NCBI GenBank assembly: GCA_948787875.1
Contig: CAQFKO010000008.1
Location: 1 to 16,007, forward strand
Source of the DNA: an uncultured Eubacteriales bacterium
GTDB lineage: Bacteria; Bacillota; Clostridia; Christensenellales; UBA1242
Reading direction: 5' to 3'
DNA: 16,007 nucleotides
Below, piece after piece: positions 1-7,776 of this stretch (positions are counted from its first letter, which is position 1; the number at the start of each line of letters is the position of its first letter). The notes under the pieces are model-generated. The model was given only the letters and a program-made list of their open reading frames with translations, made no database searches and was not told where the DNA came from. A program made the translations under genes and the position numbers.

Positions 1-1
1 A

Positions 2-373
2 AAAAAAAATCGTCAAGTTTTTATTTTTCCCGAGGGAACAAGAAACAAAGCCGGAACAGAGCAGATGGCAGATGCAAAAGCGGGCGTCATAACCTTTGCA
101 TCAAAGGGTGAAGCGGATATTATTCCGATGCTATTATACAGACCGCCAAAAGCTTTTAGAAAAAACTATATAATAATTGGCGAGCCATTTAAACTTGAAT
201 CCGAAAACACAAAGCGCCTTTCAAAAGAAGAAATGCAACACAACCTTGAAAGATATGAAGAAACTATTAAAAAATTAAGAATTGAGCTTGACGAATTTGT
301 TGAGTCCAAAAAAAAGAAAAAGTCAAAAGATAAAAATATAAAAGCTTCAAATTCAAAAAGCATAAAATTTTAG
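2..373 (+). CDS. plsC: 1-acyl-sn-glycerol-3-phosphate acyltransferase (PlsC family), 3' part only
   Basis: The reading frame is open from the left edge and ends at TAG 371-373, so the N-terminal part, including the expected HxxxxD catalytic motif, lies outside the window. The visible part begins KKNRQVFIFPEGTR. The FPEGTR box (about positions 29-46) is the glycerol-phosphate-binding block of the PlsC/LPLAT family, and the later IIPMLLYRPP segment matches the hydrophobic block that follows it. By family, the enzyme acylates lysophosphatidic acid to phosphatidic acid at the inner face of the membrane. The protein ends in a Lys/Ser-rich tail encoded by long A runs (about 308-323), probably a basic membrane- or RNA-facing extension. 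ATG at 65 is internal, not the start. In many Firmicutes plsC sits just downstream of cmk; here a cmk gene lies 7.4 kb away on the other strand. Confidence 0.85.
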   Translation, partial: KKNRQVFIFPEGTRNKAGTEQMADAKAGVITFASKGEADIIPMLLYRPPKAFRKNYIIIGEPFKLESENTKRLSKEEMQHNLERYEETIKKLRIELDEFVESKKKKKSKDKNIKASNSKSIKF

Positions 374-406
374 TAAAAAAATAATAAATGAAACAAATAA
401 AAATCG

Positions 407-434
407 TTGATTATTTAAAAAAAATAAATATAAT
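407..434 (+). promoter_or_regulatory. Promoter for tRNA-Thr
   Basis: A TTGATT -35 box (407-412) and a perfect TATAAT -10 box (429-434) are separated by 16 nt. The predicted start is near 441, about 22 nt upstream of the mature tRNA 5' end. The match is to the SigA-type consensus by eye only. Confidence 0.65.
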
Positions 435-437
435 AAA

Positions 438-458
438 TGTGTGGACAAATTCCACACA
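438..458. repeat. Perfect 8-bp palindrome at the tRNA transcription start
   Basis: TGTGTGGA (438-445) and its exact reverse complement TCCACACA (451-458) flank a 5-nt spacer. The palindrome begins 4 nt after the -10 box and ends 4 nt before the tRNA. It has no following T run, so it does not look like a terminator. The position suits an operator or a processed leader hairpin. Its left part, read on the minus strand, is TTGTCCACA, one base from the DnaA-box consensus TTATCCACA. Confidence 0.5.
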
Positions 459-462
459 AAAT

Positions 463-537
463 GCCGGTGTAGCACAGTGGTAGTGCATCTGATTCGTAAT
501 CAGGGGGTCGCAGGTTCAAGTCCTGTCACCGGCTCCA
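463..537 (+). tRNA. tRNA-Thr (anticodon CGT)
   Basis: The sequence folds as a complete cloverleaf. The acceptor stem is GCCGGTG/CACCGGC, the D stem GCAC/GTGC, and the anticodon stem TCTGA/TCAGG (one G-U pair) with loop TTCGTAA. The T arm is GCAGG-TTCAAGT-CCTGT. CCA is encoded at 535-537. The anticodon CGT reads the Thr codon ACG. The discriminator base is T (534), which matches the TGGA bulge of the threonyl T-box at 10242-10245. Confidence 0.96.
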
Positions 538-627
538 TATTCGTTAATATTAAAGTTTTTTTGTAAAAGTGATGGTATTAGTATTTTGATGCGATTGATA
601 AAAACTTAAAAATGTTGTCATAAGTGT

Positions 628-656
628 TTGACAATATTTTTTTTTGGTATTATATT
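628..656 (+). promoter_or_regulatory. SigA-type promoter of htpG
   Basis: A perfect TTGACA -35 box (628-633), a 17-nt T-rich spacer and TATATT (651-656) place the start site near 663, inside the CIRCE operator. An upstream TATTAT (648-653) would leave only 14 nt of spacing and is less likely. Confidence 0.75.
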
Positions 657-657
657 A

Positions 658-684
658 TTAGCAGTTGCATACTAAGAGTGCTAA
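658..684. promoter_or_regulatory. CIRCE element (HrcA operator) of htpG
   Basis: TTAGCAGTT, nine bases, then GAGTGCTAA. The CIRCE consensus is TTAGCACTC-N9-GAGTGCTAA. The right arm is perfect, the left arm differs at two positions, and the 9-nt spacing is exact. The element overlaps the -10 box and the predicted start site, the usual place for repression by HrcA. This implies that HrcA-type heat-shock control reaches Hsp90 in this organism. Confidence 0.9.
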
Positions 685-714
685 TTTTGTGGCATTGTGC
701 AAAAGGAGAATTAT

Positions 715-2598
715 ATGAAAAGTTTTAAAACCGAATCAAAAAGAATTTTAGACCTTATGATAAATTCAATATACACTCATAAGGAAATATTTTTACGAGA
801 ACTTATATCTAACTGTTCAGACGCAATAGATAAGTTATATTACAAAAGTTTGTCAGAAAATATTGGGCTGAGTCGTGGTGATTTTGATATAAAGATAAAA
901 GCAGATAAAGCTAACAATACTTTAACAATTTCTGACAATGGAATTGGAATGACTGCCGAAGAGCTTGAAAACAATCTTGGAACAATCGCAAAAAGTGGCT
1001 CACTTGCATTTAAAAATGATAATGCAAAAAAAGAAGATATTGATATTATAGGGCAGTTTGGTGTTGGATTTTATTCAGTATTTATGGTTGCAGACAGCGT
1101 TGAAGTTTTGTCAAAAGCTTACGGTTCAAATGAGGCTAATATTTGGAAAAGTTCGGGCGCTGAGGGTTATGAGATAAAAAAGGCGGAAAAAGAAAACTGC
1201 GGAACAGATATAATTTTGCATTTAAAATCAGACTCAGAAGACGAAAAATATTCTGAGTTTATGGAATATTACAAACTTCGTGAACTGATTAAAAGGTATT
1301 CAGATTATATTCACTATCCTATAAAAATTGAAAGAGAAGTCCCTGTTTCGTCAGCGCAAAACGGTGAAAACGAAACCGACAAAAAAATTGTTACCGAATT
1401 TGAATGGGAAACCATTAACTCAATGCTACCGCTTTGGAAAAAATCAAAAAGTGAAATTTCAGAAGAAGAGTATAACAAATTCTACAAAGATATGTTTTAT
1501 GATTTTGAAGATCCATTTTTGCATCAACATATAAGTGCGGAAGGTTTGGTCGAATATAAAGCACTTTTGTATATTCCAAAAAAATGTCCAGAAGCATATT
1601 TTTCAAAATATTTTGAGCGTGGTTTAAAGCTTTATTCCAATGGCGTGCTAATTATGGAAAAGTGCAAAGAACTTATTCCCGAATATTTTGGTTTTGTTCA
1701 AGGTCTTGTAGATTGTGAACTCAGCTTAAACATTTCAAGAGAAATGGTTCAACATGACCGAAGTTTGCAAAAAATTGCATCAAATATAGAAAAACAAATC
1801 CGAAAAGAACTTACCGATATGCTTGAAAATGACAGACCAAAATATGAAGAATTTTTCAAAACTTTCGGGCTTCAATTAAAGGTTGGAATCTACAACAATT
1901 GGGGCATGGACAAAGACAAACTTCAAGACCTTGTAATGTTTTATTCTGTAAAAGAAGAAAAACTTATAACCTTTAAAGATTATGTTTCCAAAATGACAGA
2001 CGAGCAAAAATATATTTATTATGCAACGGGTCCATCTATTTTATCTATAAGGAAAATGCCTCAAACAGAAAAGGTATTGGCTAGTGGCTATGATGTGCTT
2101 TGTATGACCGACAATGTTGACGAATTTGCAATAAAATATGTTAACTCTTACGAGTCAAAAGAGTTCAAAAATGTTACTGACGGCGACACGGGAATTGAGA
2201 ATTCAACAGAAACAGTTAGCGAAGAAGATAAGCCGATGCTTGATTTTATTAAAGAAAGTTTGTCTGCCGAAGTGTTTGATGTAAGACTTTCAAAAAAACT
2301 TGGTGAGCACCCCGTTTGTCTTTCAACCGAGGGTGAAATTTCAATCGAAATGGAAAAAGTTTTTAGAAATATGCCTACGGGAGATCCAAACGCACAAGAG
2401 GTAAGGGCTAAAAAAATCCTTGAAATCAACCAAAATCATGCAGTTTTTCAAAAATTAAAGAGCATTTTTGCGGAAAATAAAGACGAGCTAAAAGAATATG
2501 CGGAAATTTTGATGAGTGAAGCAAAGCTTATTGAAGGCTTGCCAATAGACGATATTGCACATTTTGTGGAACTTGTTTCAAAACATATTTCAAATTAG
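715..2598 (+). CDS. htpG: Molecular chaperone HtpG (Hsp90)
   Basis: The 627-residue product has the usual length of bacterial Hsp90, an ATP-dependent cytosolic chaperone dimer. The N-terminal GHKL ATPase domain shows E29 and N33 in LRELISNCSDAID, D74 in DNGIGM, then GTIAKSG and the glycine loop GQFGVGFYS (113-121). The middle domain carries the NISREMVQHD segment with the conserved Arg. The C-terminal dimerisation domain is complete. The start chosen is ATG 715, six nt after AGGAG (704-708); it opens MKSFKTESKR as in the family. An in-frame GTG at 697 would put the Shine-Dalgarno inside the gene and is rejected. NCSDA has Cys where NASDA is common. The gene stands alone between a CIRCE-controlled promoter and a terminator. 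Confidence 0.98.
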   Translation: MKSFKTESKRILDLMINSIYTHKEIFLRELISNCSDAIDKLYYKSLSENIGLSRGDFDIKIKADKANNTLTISDNGIGMTAEELENNLGTIAKSGSLAFKNDNAKKEDIDIIGQFGVGFYSVFMVADSVEVLSKAYGSNEANIWKSSGAEGYEIKKAEKENCGTDIILHLKSDSEDEKYSEFMEYYKLRELIKRYSDYIHYPIKIEREVPVSSAQNGENETDKKIVTEFEWETINSMLPLWKKSKSEISEEEYNKFYKDMFYDFEDPFLHQHISAEGLVEYKALLYIPKKCPEAYFSKYFERGLKLYSNGVLIMEKCKELIPEYFGFVQGLVDCELSLNISREMVQHDRSLQKIASNIEKQIRKELTDMLENDRPKYEEFFKTFGLQLKVGIYNNWGMDKDKLQDLVMFYSVKEEKLITFKDYVSKMTDEQKYIYYATGPSILSIRKMPQTEKVLASGYDVLCMTDNVDEFAIKYVNSYESKEFKNVTDGDTGIENSTETVSEEDKPMLDFIKESLSAEVFDVRLSKKLGEHPVCLSTEGEISIEMEKVFRNMPTGDPNAQEVRAKKILEINQNHAVFQKLKSIFAENKDELKEYAEILMSEAKLIEGLPIDDIAHFVELVSKHISN

Positions 2599-2613
2599 TT
2601 AAAATAAAAATAG

Positions 2614-2649
2614 AATTCCAATGCAGGTTGCTTTGGAATTTTATTTTTC
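2614..2649 (+). terminator. Rho-independent terminator after htpG
   Basis: AATTCCAA (2614-2621) pairs with TTGGAATT (2633-2640) around an 11-nt loop, and the T-rich run TTTTATTTTT follows. A-rich sequence precedes the stem. It separates htpG from rlmH. Confidence 0.8.
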
Positions 2650-2665
2650 GCAAATAAAATATTAA

Positions 2666-2694
2666 TTGCAAAAATTTATAATTTGTATTATATT
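2666..2694 (+). promoter_or_regulatory. Candidate promoter of the rlmH unit
   Basis: TTGCAA (2666-2671), 17 nt, TATATT (2689-2694) would start transcription at about 2701, which is the ATG itself. A perfect TATAAT also occurs at 2677-2682 but has no good -35 box. In either case no Shine-Dalgarno fits before the start codon. Confidence 0.45.
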
Positions 2695-2700
2695 TAATTT

Positions 2701-3159
2701 ATGAAAATTAATATTGTTTGCGTTGGCAAAATCAAAGAAAAGTTTTTTTCGGAGGCAATAAACGAATATCAAAAAAGATTAACAAGATTTTGCAATTTAA
2801 AAATTATTGAGGTTGACGAAGCTTCAAAAATAGAAAATCTTGAAAAAAAATCAGAGGCAGAGGGAAAACTTTTGCTAAACGCTTCGAGTGGTGCAATCGT
2901 TTCGCTGGACTCAGCTGGAAATCTTGTTTCAAGCACGGAACTTGCTGATTTTATAAAAAGCCAAGAGCTTTCGGGAATAAGTGAAATAACTTTTATAATA
3001 GGTGGCTCAAATGGTTTGTCAAAGGCAGTAAAAGAAAGTTCAAAACAAATTATTTCTTTTGGAAAAATAACTTTTCCGCATCAGCTTTTCAGGGTGGTTT
3101 TAATAGAACAAATTTACAGGGCATTCACAATTATTGCAGGATTGCCTTATCATAAATAA
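2701..3159 (+). CDS. rlmH: 23S rRNA (pseudouridine-1915-N3)-methyltransferase RlmH
   Basis: The 152-residue SPOUT-class protein starts MKINIVCVGKIKEKF, the family's typical N-terminus, so the start is secure. The SAM-binding knot shows SLDSAGN (68-74) and IIGGSNGLS (99-107). The end, FPHQLFRVVLIEQIYRAF...GLPYHK, carries the HQL, EQ-YRA and C-terminal YHK signatures. The enzyme methylates pseudouridine 1915 in helix 69 of 23S rRNA on the assembled ribosome. Its length matches the family. Unlike most genes here it has no visible Shine-Dalgarno; the promoter boxes suggest a leaderless or very short leader. It is 18 nt upstream of the metal ATPase and likely heads that transcription unit. Confidence 0.96.
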   Translation: MKINIVCVGKIKEKFFSEAINEYQKRLTRFCNLKIIEVDEASKIENLEKKSEAEGKLLLNASSGAIVSLDSAGNLVSSTELADFIKSQELSGISEITFIIGGSNGLSKAVKESSKQIISFGKITFPHQLFRVVLIEQIYRAFTIIAGLPYHK

Positions 3160-3177
3160 ACTAATTTAAGGATTGCT

Positions 3178-5268
3178 ATGGATTACAAATTTAAACTGCT
3201 TAAAATTCATTGTGCGGGCTGTGCGCTTGCGTTGGAACAGGACCTCAATACAATTGAGGGCGTTTGTGCTGAAATAAATTTTGTAACAAAAATCTTAAAA
3301 CTGACTATAACAACAGAAAATCCTGCGGAAACTTTGACCGAAGTAAAAACAGCTATATCTGACTTTGACCATTCCATAGAAATTGCCGAATATCAAGACG
3401 AGCAAGATTTGGAGCTAAAAGAAAAAAGAGAGCGAAACATAAACATTGTTCGCCTTGTTGTTGCTTTTGCAATTATGATAGGAACTTATTTTATACCTTT
3501 GCTTTGGCTTAAAATAGTTTTATTTGCACTTGACTATATTTTGGTTGCATACAAGGTTTTAATTTCTGCGGGAAGAAATATAATTCATGGAAAATTTTTT
3601 GATGAAAATTTTTTGATGACCATTGCCTCTATCGGTGCGTTTGTTATAAGTGAGTTTGTAGAGGCAATTTCGGTTATGCTTTTGTTTGAGGTCGGAACTA
3701 TTTTGGAAGATGTTGCAGTTGGCAGATCACGAAAAGCAATAAAAAATTTGCTTGAAATAAAACAACCTTATGCTAACTTAGTTGTGGGTGAAGAAGAACA
3801 AAAGGTTGCGCTTTCCGAAATAGTTGTCGGAAATATAATAAGGGTAAAGCCCGGCGAAAAGATTCCCCTAGACGGCGAAATAACAGAGGGAACATCTTAT
3901 CTTGATATGTCGGTTTTGACGGGCGAAACCAAAGAAAAAATTGTTCAAGTGGGCGACAAAGTTTTGTCGGGTTCAATCAACGGAGCGAGTGTTTTGCTTG
4001 TAAGGGTGGAAAAAACCGAAGGTGAAAGCACCATTTCAAGGGTTGTGGAAATGGTGGAAAAAGCAACAGAGTCAAAAGCTAAGTCCGAAAAGTTCATTTC
4101 CAAATTTTCAAAATACTATACTCCGATAGTAATTGTACTTGCCGTAATAATAGCTTTTGTTCCGCCAATATTCAGCGGATATAGCAATTTTGTCGATTTT
4201 GCTTACAGAGCGCTGTGCTTTTTGGTTGTTTCTTGTCCGTGTGCGCTGGTTATATCTGTTCCTTTGACTTACTTTGCGGGCATAGGCTCTTTTGCTCGTT
4301 GTGGAATAATGGTAAAGGGTGCAAATTTTGTGGAAGCTCTTTCAAAAGTAAACAGCGTTGTGTTTGATAAAACGGGAACGCTTACGGAGGGAAATTTCGA
4401 AATAACCGAAATTGTTTGTTTTGGCGATCATACCGAAGAAGAAATTTTAGAAACGGTTGCTTATGCTGAAAGTTATTCAAATCACAGAATTGCAAAATCG
4501 ATTTTAAAAACTTATAAAGAGAAAACCCAAAAAGAAATAAACAGTGCTTGGATAACCGATTACACAGAGTTTGCAGGAAAGGGCATAAAGGCAAATATTT
4601 TTATGCAAGATGTTTTGGTTGGCAATGCAAAACTATTTGCAGAAAATGAAATTTCGGTTTATACTACTAATAAGTCCGGCACGGTTTTATATGTGGCTAT
4701 CGGCGGAAATTATTCGGGCTATGTTGTAATTGACGATGTAATAAAAAAAGATTCCGCGCGTGCAGTTGCAGACCTAAAAGCGATTGGAATAAGTGATGTG
4801 GTTTTGTGCACGGGCGACGAAGAAAATGTTGCAAGGGCAATTGCAGAAAAAGTCGGAATAAAAAACAGTTATTGCAGTATGCTTCCAGAAGACAAAGTCA
4901 ATGTTGTTACTAAAAGGGTTCAAGACGGAAAAACGGTAGCATTTGTGGGCGACGGAATAAATGATGCACCGTCATTGGCAAGTGCAAATGTCGGAATTGC
5001 AATGGGTGGACTTGGAAGTGATATTGCGGTTGAGGCTTCTGATGTGATTATAATGACCGACGAACCAAGCAAGGTTGCAAAGGCAGTAAAAAAGGCAAAA
5101 AAGACTCATAGAATAGTGCTTCAAAATATTATTGGAACAATTGGCATAAAGGTTTTGATTTTGGGCTTAATAGCTTTTGGTGTATCGGGAATGTGGCTTG
5201 CGGTGTTTGCGGATGTTGGCGTGAATTTGATTGCGGTCATTAACAGTTTAAGAACAATGTTAAAATAA
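3178..5268 (+). CDS. Heavy-metal P1B-type ATPase, CadA/ZntA-like (Zn2+/Cd2+/Pb2+ export)
   Basis: The 696-residue membrane pump has an N-terminal heavy-metal-associated domain with the CAGC site (C12, C15), then membrane helices from about residue 85. The actuator loop carries TGET (248-251), the membrane metal site CPC (353-355) sits in SCPCALVISVP, and the phosphorylated Asp is D397 in DKTGTLTEG. The hinge is GDGINDAP (591-598). The last helix contains FADVGVNLIAVINSLR; its Asp-Val-Gly and the absence of copper-type helix motifs point to the Zn/Cd/Pb class. Two oddities: TGET replaces the usual TGES, and the nucleotide-domain HP signature reads SNHRIA (H436-R437). AAGGA (3168-3172) precedes ATG by 5 nt. 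The pump is probably co-transcribed with rlmH; no metal-sensor gene is adjacent. Confidence 0.93.
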   Translation: MDYKFKLLKIHCAGCALALEQDLNTIEGVCAEINFVTKILKLTITTENPAETLTEVKTAISDFDHSIEIAEYQDEQDLELKEKRERNINIVRLVVAFAIMIGTYFIPLLWLKIVLFALDYILVAYKVLISAGRNIIHGKFFDENFLMTIASIGAFVISEFVEAISVMLLFEVGTILEDVAVGRSRKAIKNLLEIKQPYANLVVGEEEQKVALSEIVVGNIIRVKPGEKIPLDGEITEGTSYLDMSVLTGETKEKIVQVGDKVLSGSINGASVLLVRVEKTEGESTISRVVEMVEKATESKAKSEKFISKFSKYYTPIVIVLAVIIAFVPPIFSGYSNFVDFAYRALCFLVVSCPCALVISVPLTYFAGIGSFARCGIMVKGANFVEALSKVNSVVFDKTGTLTEGNFEITEIVCFGDHTEEEILETVAYAESYSNHRIAKSILKTYKEKTQKEINSAWITDYTEFAGKGIKANIFMQDVLVGNAKLFAENEISVYTTNKSGTVLYVAIGGNYSGYVVIDDVIKKDSARAVADLKAIGISDVVLCTGDEENVARAIAEKVGIKNSYCSMLPEDKVNVVTKRVQDGKTVAFVGDGINDAPSLASANVGIAMGGLGSDIAVEASDVIIMTDEPSKVAKAVKKAKKTHRIVLQNIIGTIGIKVLILGLIAFGVSGMWLAVFADVGVNLIAVINSLRTMLK

Positions 5269-5310
5269 AATTGATTATAAAAATCCAAAAAAACGCATTT
5301 GGGGGATAAA

Positions 5311-7095
5311 ATGGATATAAAAAATATTCTAAAACAAGCATTAGAGGAAAGTTTTTTGCACTTAGGGTATTCTCTTGAAGATTTAACGCTAAGTTTTTCT
5401 AACAAACCAACAGAGGCAGATTATCAATGCAACTCTGCTTTTGTGCTTGCAAAAAAACATGGTCAAAGTCCGGAAGTTGTTGCGAATGCAATCATTTCAA
5501 ACTTAAAGCAAGATGTTGCGGAAGTAAATTTTGCAAGACCGGGATTTATTAATTTCAAAATAACAAACAAGGTACTTTCGCAGTGTTTGAATAACGCACT
5601 TTCAGACGAAAGACTTGGCTTGAAAAAACTTGAAAATACCGAAAAAATCGTTATGGACTATGGCGGTGCAAATGTGGCAAAAGAGCTTCATATCGGGCAT
5701 CTTCGTTCTCCTGTAATTGGCGAAAGTTTGGCAAGGCTAAACAAACTTCTTGGAAACACGGTTATAACAGACACACATCTCGGCGATTGGGGTTTGCAAA
5801 TGGGTTTAACAATTGCACAGCTTCAAGAAGATGGTTACATTGACGGCTATTTTGATCAAACAAAGCAAAACAAACAAATCACGCTTGACACTCTTAATGA
5901 AGAATATCCAAAGGCTTCAAAAAGAAAGTCTGAGGACGAAGTGTTCAGAGAAAAGGCAGAATCTTACACAAAATATATTCAAGACAAACTTGAACCATAT
6001 TGGAGCGTGTATAACAAAATTCGTGATATTTCTGTTCAAAGAATAAAAGCAAATTATGAAAAACTTAATTGCTATTTTGATTTGTGGTATGGCGAAAGCA
6101 CTGCTGCGGATTTGGTTGACGAGGTTGTAAAAATTTTTGAAGACAAAAAATTGACCAAAAAGTATGAAGGTGCAACCATTGTTGAGGTGGCAAAAGAGGG
6201 TGAAAATATTCCGATAGAAAAGAAAAATCCAAATGACCCTCAAATGTACAAAAATCCAATGCCTCCTGTTTATTTAAAAAAGCGAAACGGTGCTGATGTT
6301 TATGACACAACCGACATAACCACAATTTATCAAAGAAACAAAGATTTTTCTCCAAATCGAATTATGTATGTTGTGGACAAAAGGCAAGAAAGTCATTTTG
6401 AAAGATGTTTCAGAGCGGCAAGACTTGCGGGCATTTCAACCGAAAATCAAAAGCTTGAATTTGTGGGCTTTGGAACAATAAATGGAACAGACGGCAAACC
6501 TTTCAAAACAAGGTCGGGCGACACAATCAAACTTGAAGATATAATTTCGCTTATCACAGAGGGTGCAGATAAAAAACTGAAAGAAAACGGCATCAAAGAT
6601 AGTGGCGATTTGGCGCTTAAAATCGGTGTTGCCGCAATGAAGTTTGGAGATTTGTCTAACGCTCCAAGCAAGGATTATATTTTTGATATAGAAAAGTTTT
6701 CTTCATTTGAAGGAAAAACAGGCCCTTATATTCAGTATACAGGTGCAAGAATAAATTCGTTAATTTCAAAATCAAATCTTGCTGGTAGCATAGAAAATTT
6801 GTGCCAGCTAAACTTAATAGATATTTCAGACCAAGACCAAAGGCTTATTGCAATCAACTTTTTAAAACTTCAAGAAAGTTACTTTGCTTGCGTAAAAGAA
6901 AATTCACTCAGTTCACTTTGCACGGCGCTGTTTGATTTTGCTTCAAGTTTTTCAAAATTTTATAACAACACCAGAATTTTAACCGAAAAAGACGAGCAAA
7001 AGAAAAACAGCTATTTAATGCTGTGTGTGTTGGTGCTAAAAGCAATAAAACAAGGAGCAAGTGTGCTGGCTTTTGAAATTCCCGAAAAAATGTAG
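5311..7095 (+). CDS. argS: Arginyl-tRNA synthetase
   Basis: This 594-residue class I synthetase charges tRNA-Arg with arginine. An ArgRS-type N-terminal additional domain (EADYQCNSAFVLAKK, about 35-49) precedes the catalytic fold, whose HIGH motif is exact at 127-130 in YGGANVAKELHIGHLRSP. As in many ArgRS proteins there is no clear KMSK; the corresponding region is KPFKTRSGDTIKLED. GPYIQYTGARINSL marks the junction to the helical anticodon-binding domain, which ends FEIPEKM. ATG 5311 is chosen because GGGGG (5301-5305) precedes it by 5 nt; the in-frame TTG at 5299 has no ribosome site. The 42-nt gap after the ATPase holds no clear terminator or promoter, so co-transcription is likely. No arginyl T-box precedes it. 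Confidence 0.97.
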   Translation: MDIKNILKQALEESFLHLGYSLEDLTLSFSNKPTEADYQCNSAFVLAKKHGQSPEVVANAIISNLKQDVAEVNFARPGFINFKITNKVLSQCLNNALSDERLGLKKLENTEKIVMDYGGANVAKELHIGHLRSPVIGESLARLNKLLGNTVITDTHLGDWGLQMGLTIAQLQEDGYIDGYFDQTKQNKQITLDTLNEEYPKASKRKSEDEVFREKAESYTKYIQDKLEPYWSVYNKIRDISVQRIKANYEKLNCYFDLWYGESTAADLVDEVVKIFEDKKLTKKYEGATIVEVAKEGENIPIEKKNPNDPQMYKNPMPPVYLKKRNGADVYDTTDITTIYQRNKDFSPNRIMYVVDKRQESHFERCFRAARLAGISTENQKLEFVGFGTINGTDGKPFKTRSGDTIKLEDIISLITEGADKKLKENGIKDSGDLALKIGVAAMKFGDLSNAPSKDYIFDIEKFSSFEGKTGPYIQYTGARINSLISKSNLAGSIENLCQLNLIDISDQDQRLIAINFLKLQESYFACVKENSLSSLCTALFDFASSFSKFYNNTRILTEKDEQKKNSYLMLCVLVLKAIKQGASVLAFEIPEKM

Positions 7096-7103
7096 GTGAT
7101 GGC

Positions 7104-7700
7104 ATGAACAAAAAGAAAATTTTGTTGCATTCTTGTTGTGCTCCGTGTTCAACGGCGGTAATAGAAAGGTTGGTTGACGAATTTGATATAACAATTTTGT
7201 ATTACAATCCAAATATTTATCCCGAAGAAGAATATTTAAAGCGCAAGAATGAAGAATTAAAATATTTAAAAATTTTAAAAGAAAAGCAAGTTGCGGATAT
7301 TTCGCTTTTAGACCATGACTATGAAGCAGAAATGTTTTATAGGGCAGTAAAGGGCTTGGAAAATGAGCGAGAAGGCGGGGCAAGGTGCGCGGTTTGTTTT
7401 AGGCTAAGGCTGTTTGAAACCGCAAAATTGGCAAAGCAAAATGGCTTTGATGTTTTTGGAACAACCCTAACTGTAAGTCCTCATAAAAACGCCGAGCTGA
7501 TAAATTTTATCGGCAAGCAGATAGAAAATGAGTTAGGCATCGAGTTTTTGGTTTCAAATTTCAAAAAACAAAACGGCTATAAAAGAAGTACGGAACTAGC
7601 CAAGGAAAACAATCTTTACAGACAAAATTATTGCGGTTGTGAGTTTGCACTAAAACAGCAAATGGCTGAAGCCCCCGAAAGTTTGAAAAAGATTTATTAA
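7104..7700 (+). CDS. queH: Epoxyqueuosine reductase QueH
   Basis: The 198-residue protein belongs to the QueH (former DUF208) family, which reduces epoxyqueuosine to queuosine in tRNA, the last step of the pathway. It starts MNKKKILLHSCCAPC with C11, C12 and C15. It continues with YYNPNIYPEEEY, GARCAVC (C95, C98), TTLTVSPHKNAELI and a late CGC pair (C177, C179). The Cys set fits the family's iron-sulfur and iron site. Length is normal. It begins 8 nt after the argS stop, and its ribosome site AGGTGA (7094-7099) overlaps that stop, so it is translated from the argS message. A bidirectional terminator follows. Confidence 0.95.
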   Translation: MNKKKILLHSCCAPCSTAVIERLVDEFDITILYYNPNIYPEEEYLKRKNEELKYLKILKEKQVADISLLDHDYEAEMFYRAVKGLENEREGGARCAVCFRLRLFETAKLAKQNGFDVFGTTLTVSPHKNAELINFIGKQIENELGIEFLVSNFKKQNGYKRSTELAKENNLYRQNYCGCEFALKQQMAEAPESLKKIY

Positions 7701-7732
7701 ATTAATCATAAAATTAAATTTCGCAAACAAGT

Positions 7733-7771
7733 AAAAAAATATCTGCAATTTTTGCAGATATTTTTGTTTTT
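7733..7771. terminator. Bidirectional terminator between queH and cmk
   Basis: A 14-bp perfect stem (7735-7748 with 7752-7765) has a TTT loop. Its A-rich left flank and T-rich right side give a U run on either strand. It serves the convergent ends of queH (plus) and cmk (minus). Confidence 0.9.
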
Positions 7772-7776
7772 AACAA

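Noticed and set aside
438..458. Intrinsic terminator of plsC
   Set aside because: The hairpin has no following T run and sits on the start region of the tRNA promoter.
697..714. GTG start of htpG six codons upstream
   Set aside because: The extension would cover the AGGAG ribosome site, and the family starts at MKSFKTES-like sequence; ATG 715 is well placed.
5299..5310. TTG start for argS
   Set aside because: There is no ribosome site before it; GGGGG at 5301-5305 serves the ATG at 5311.
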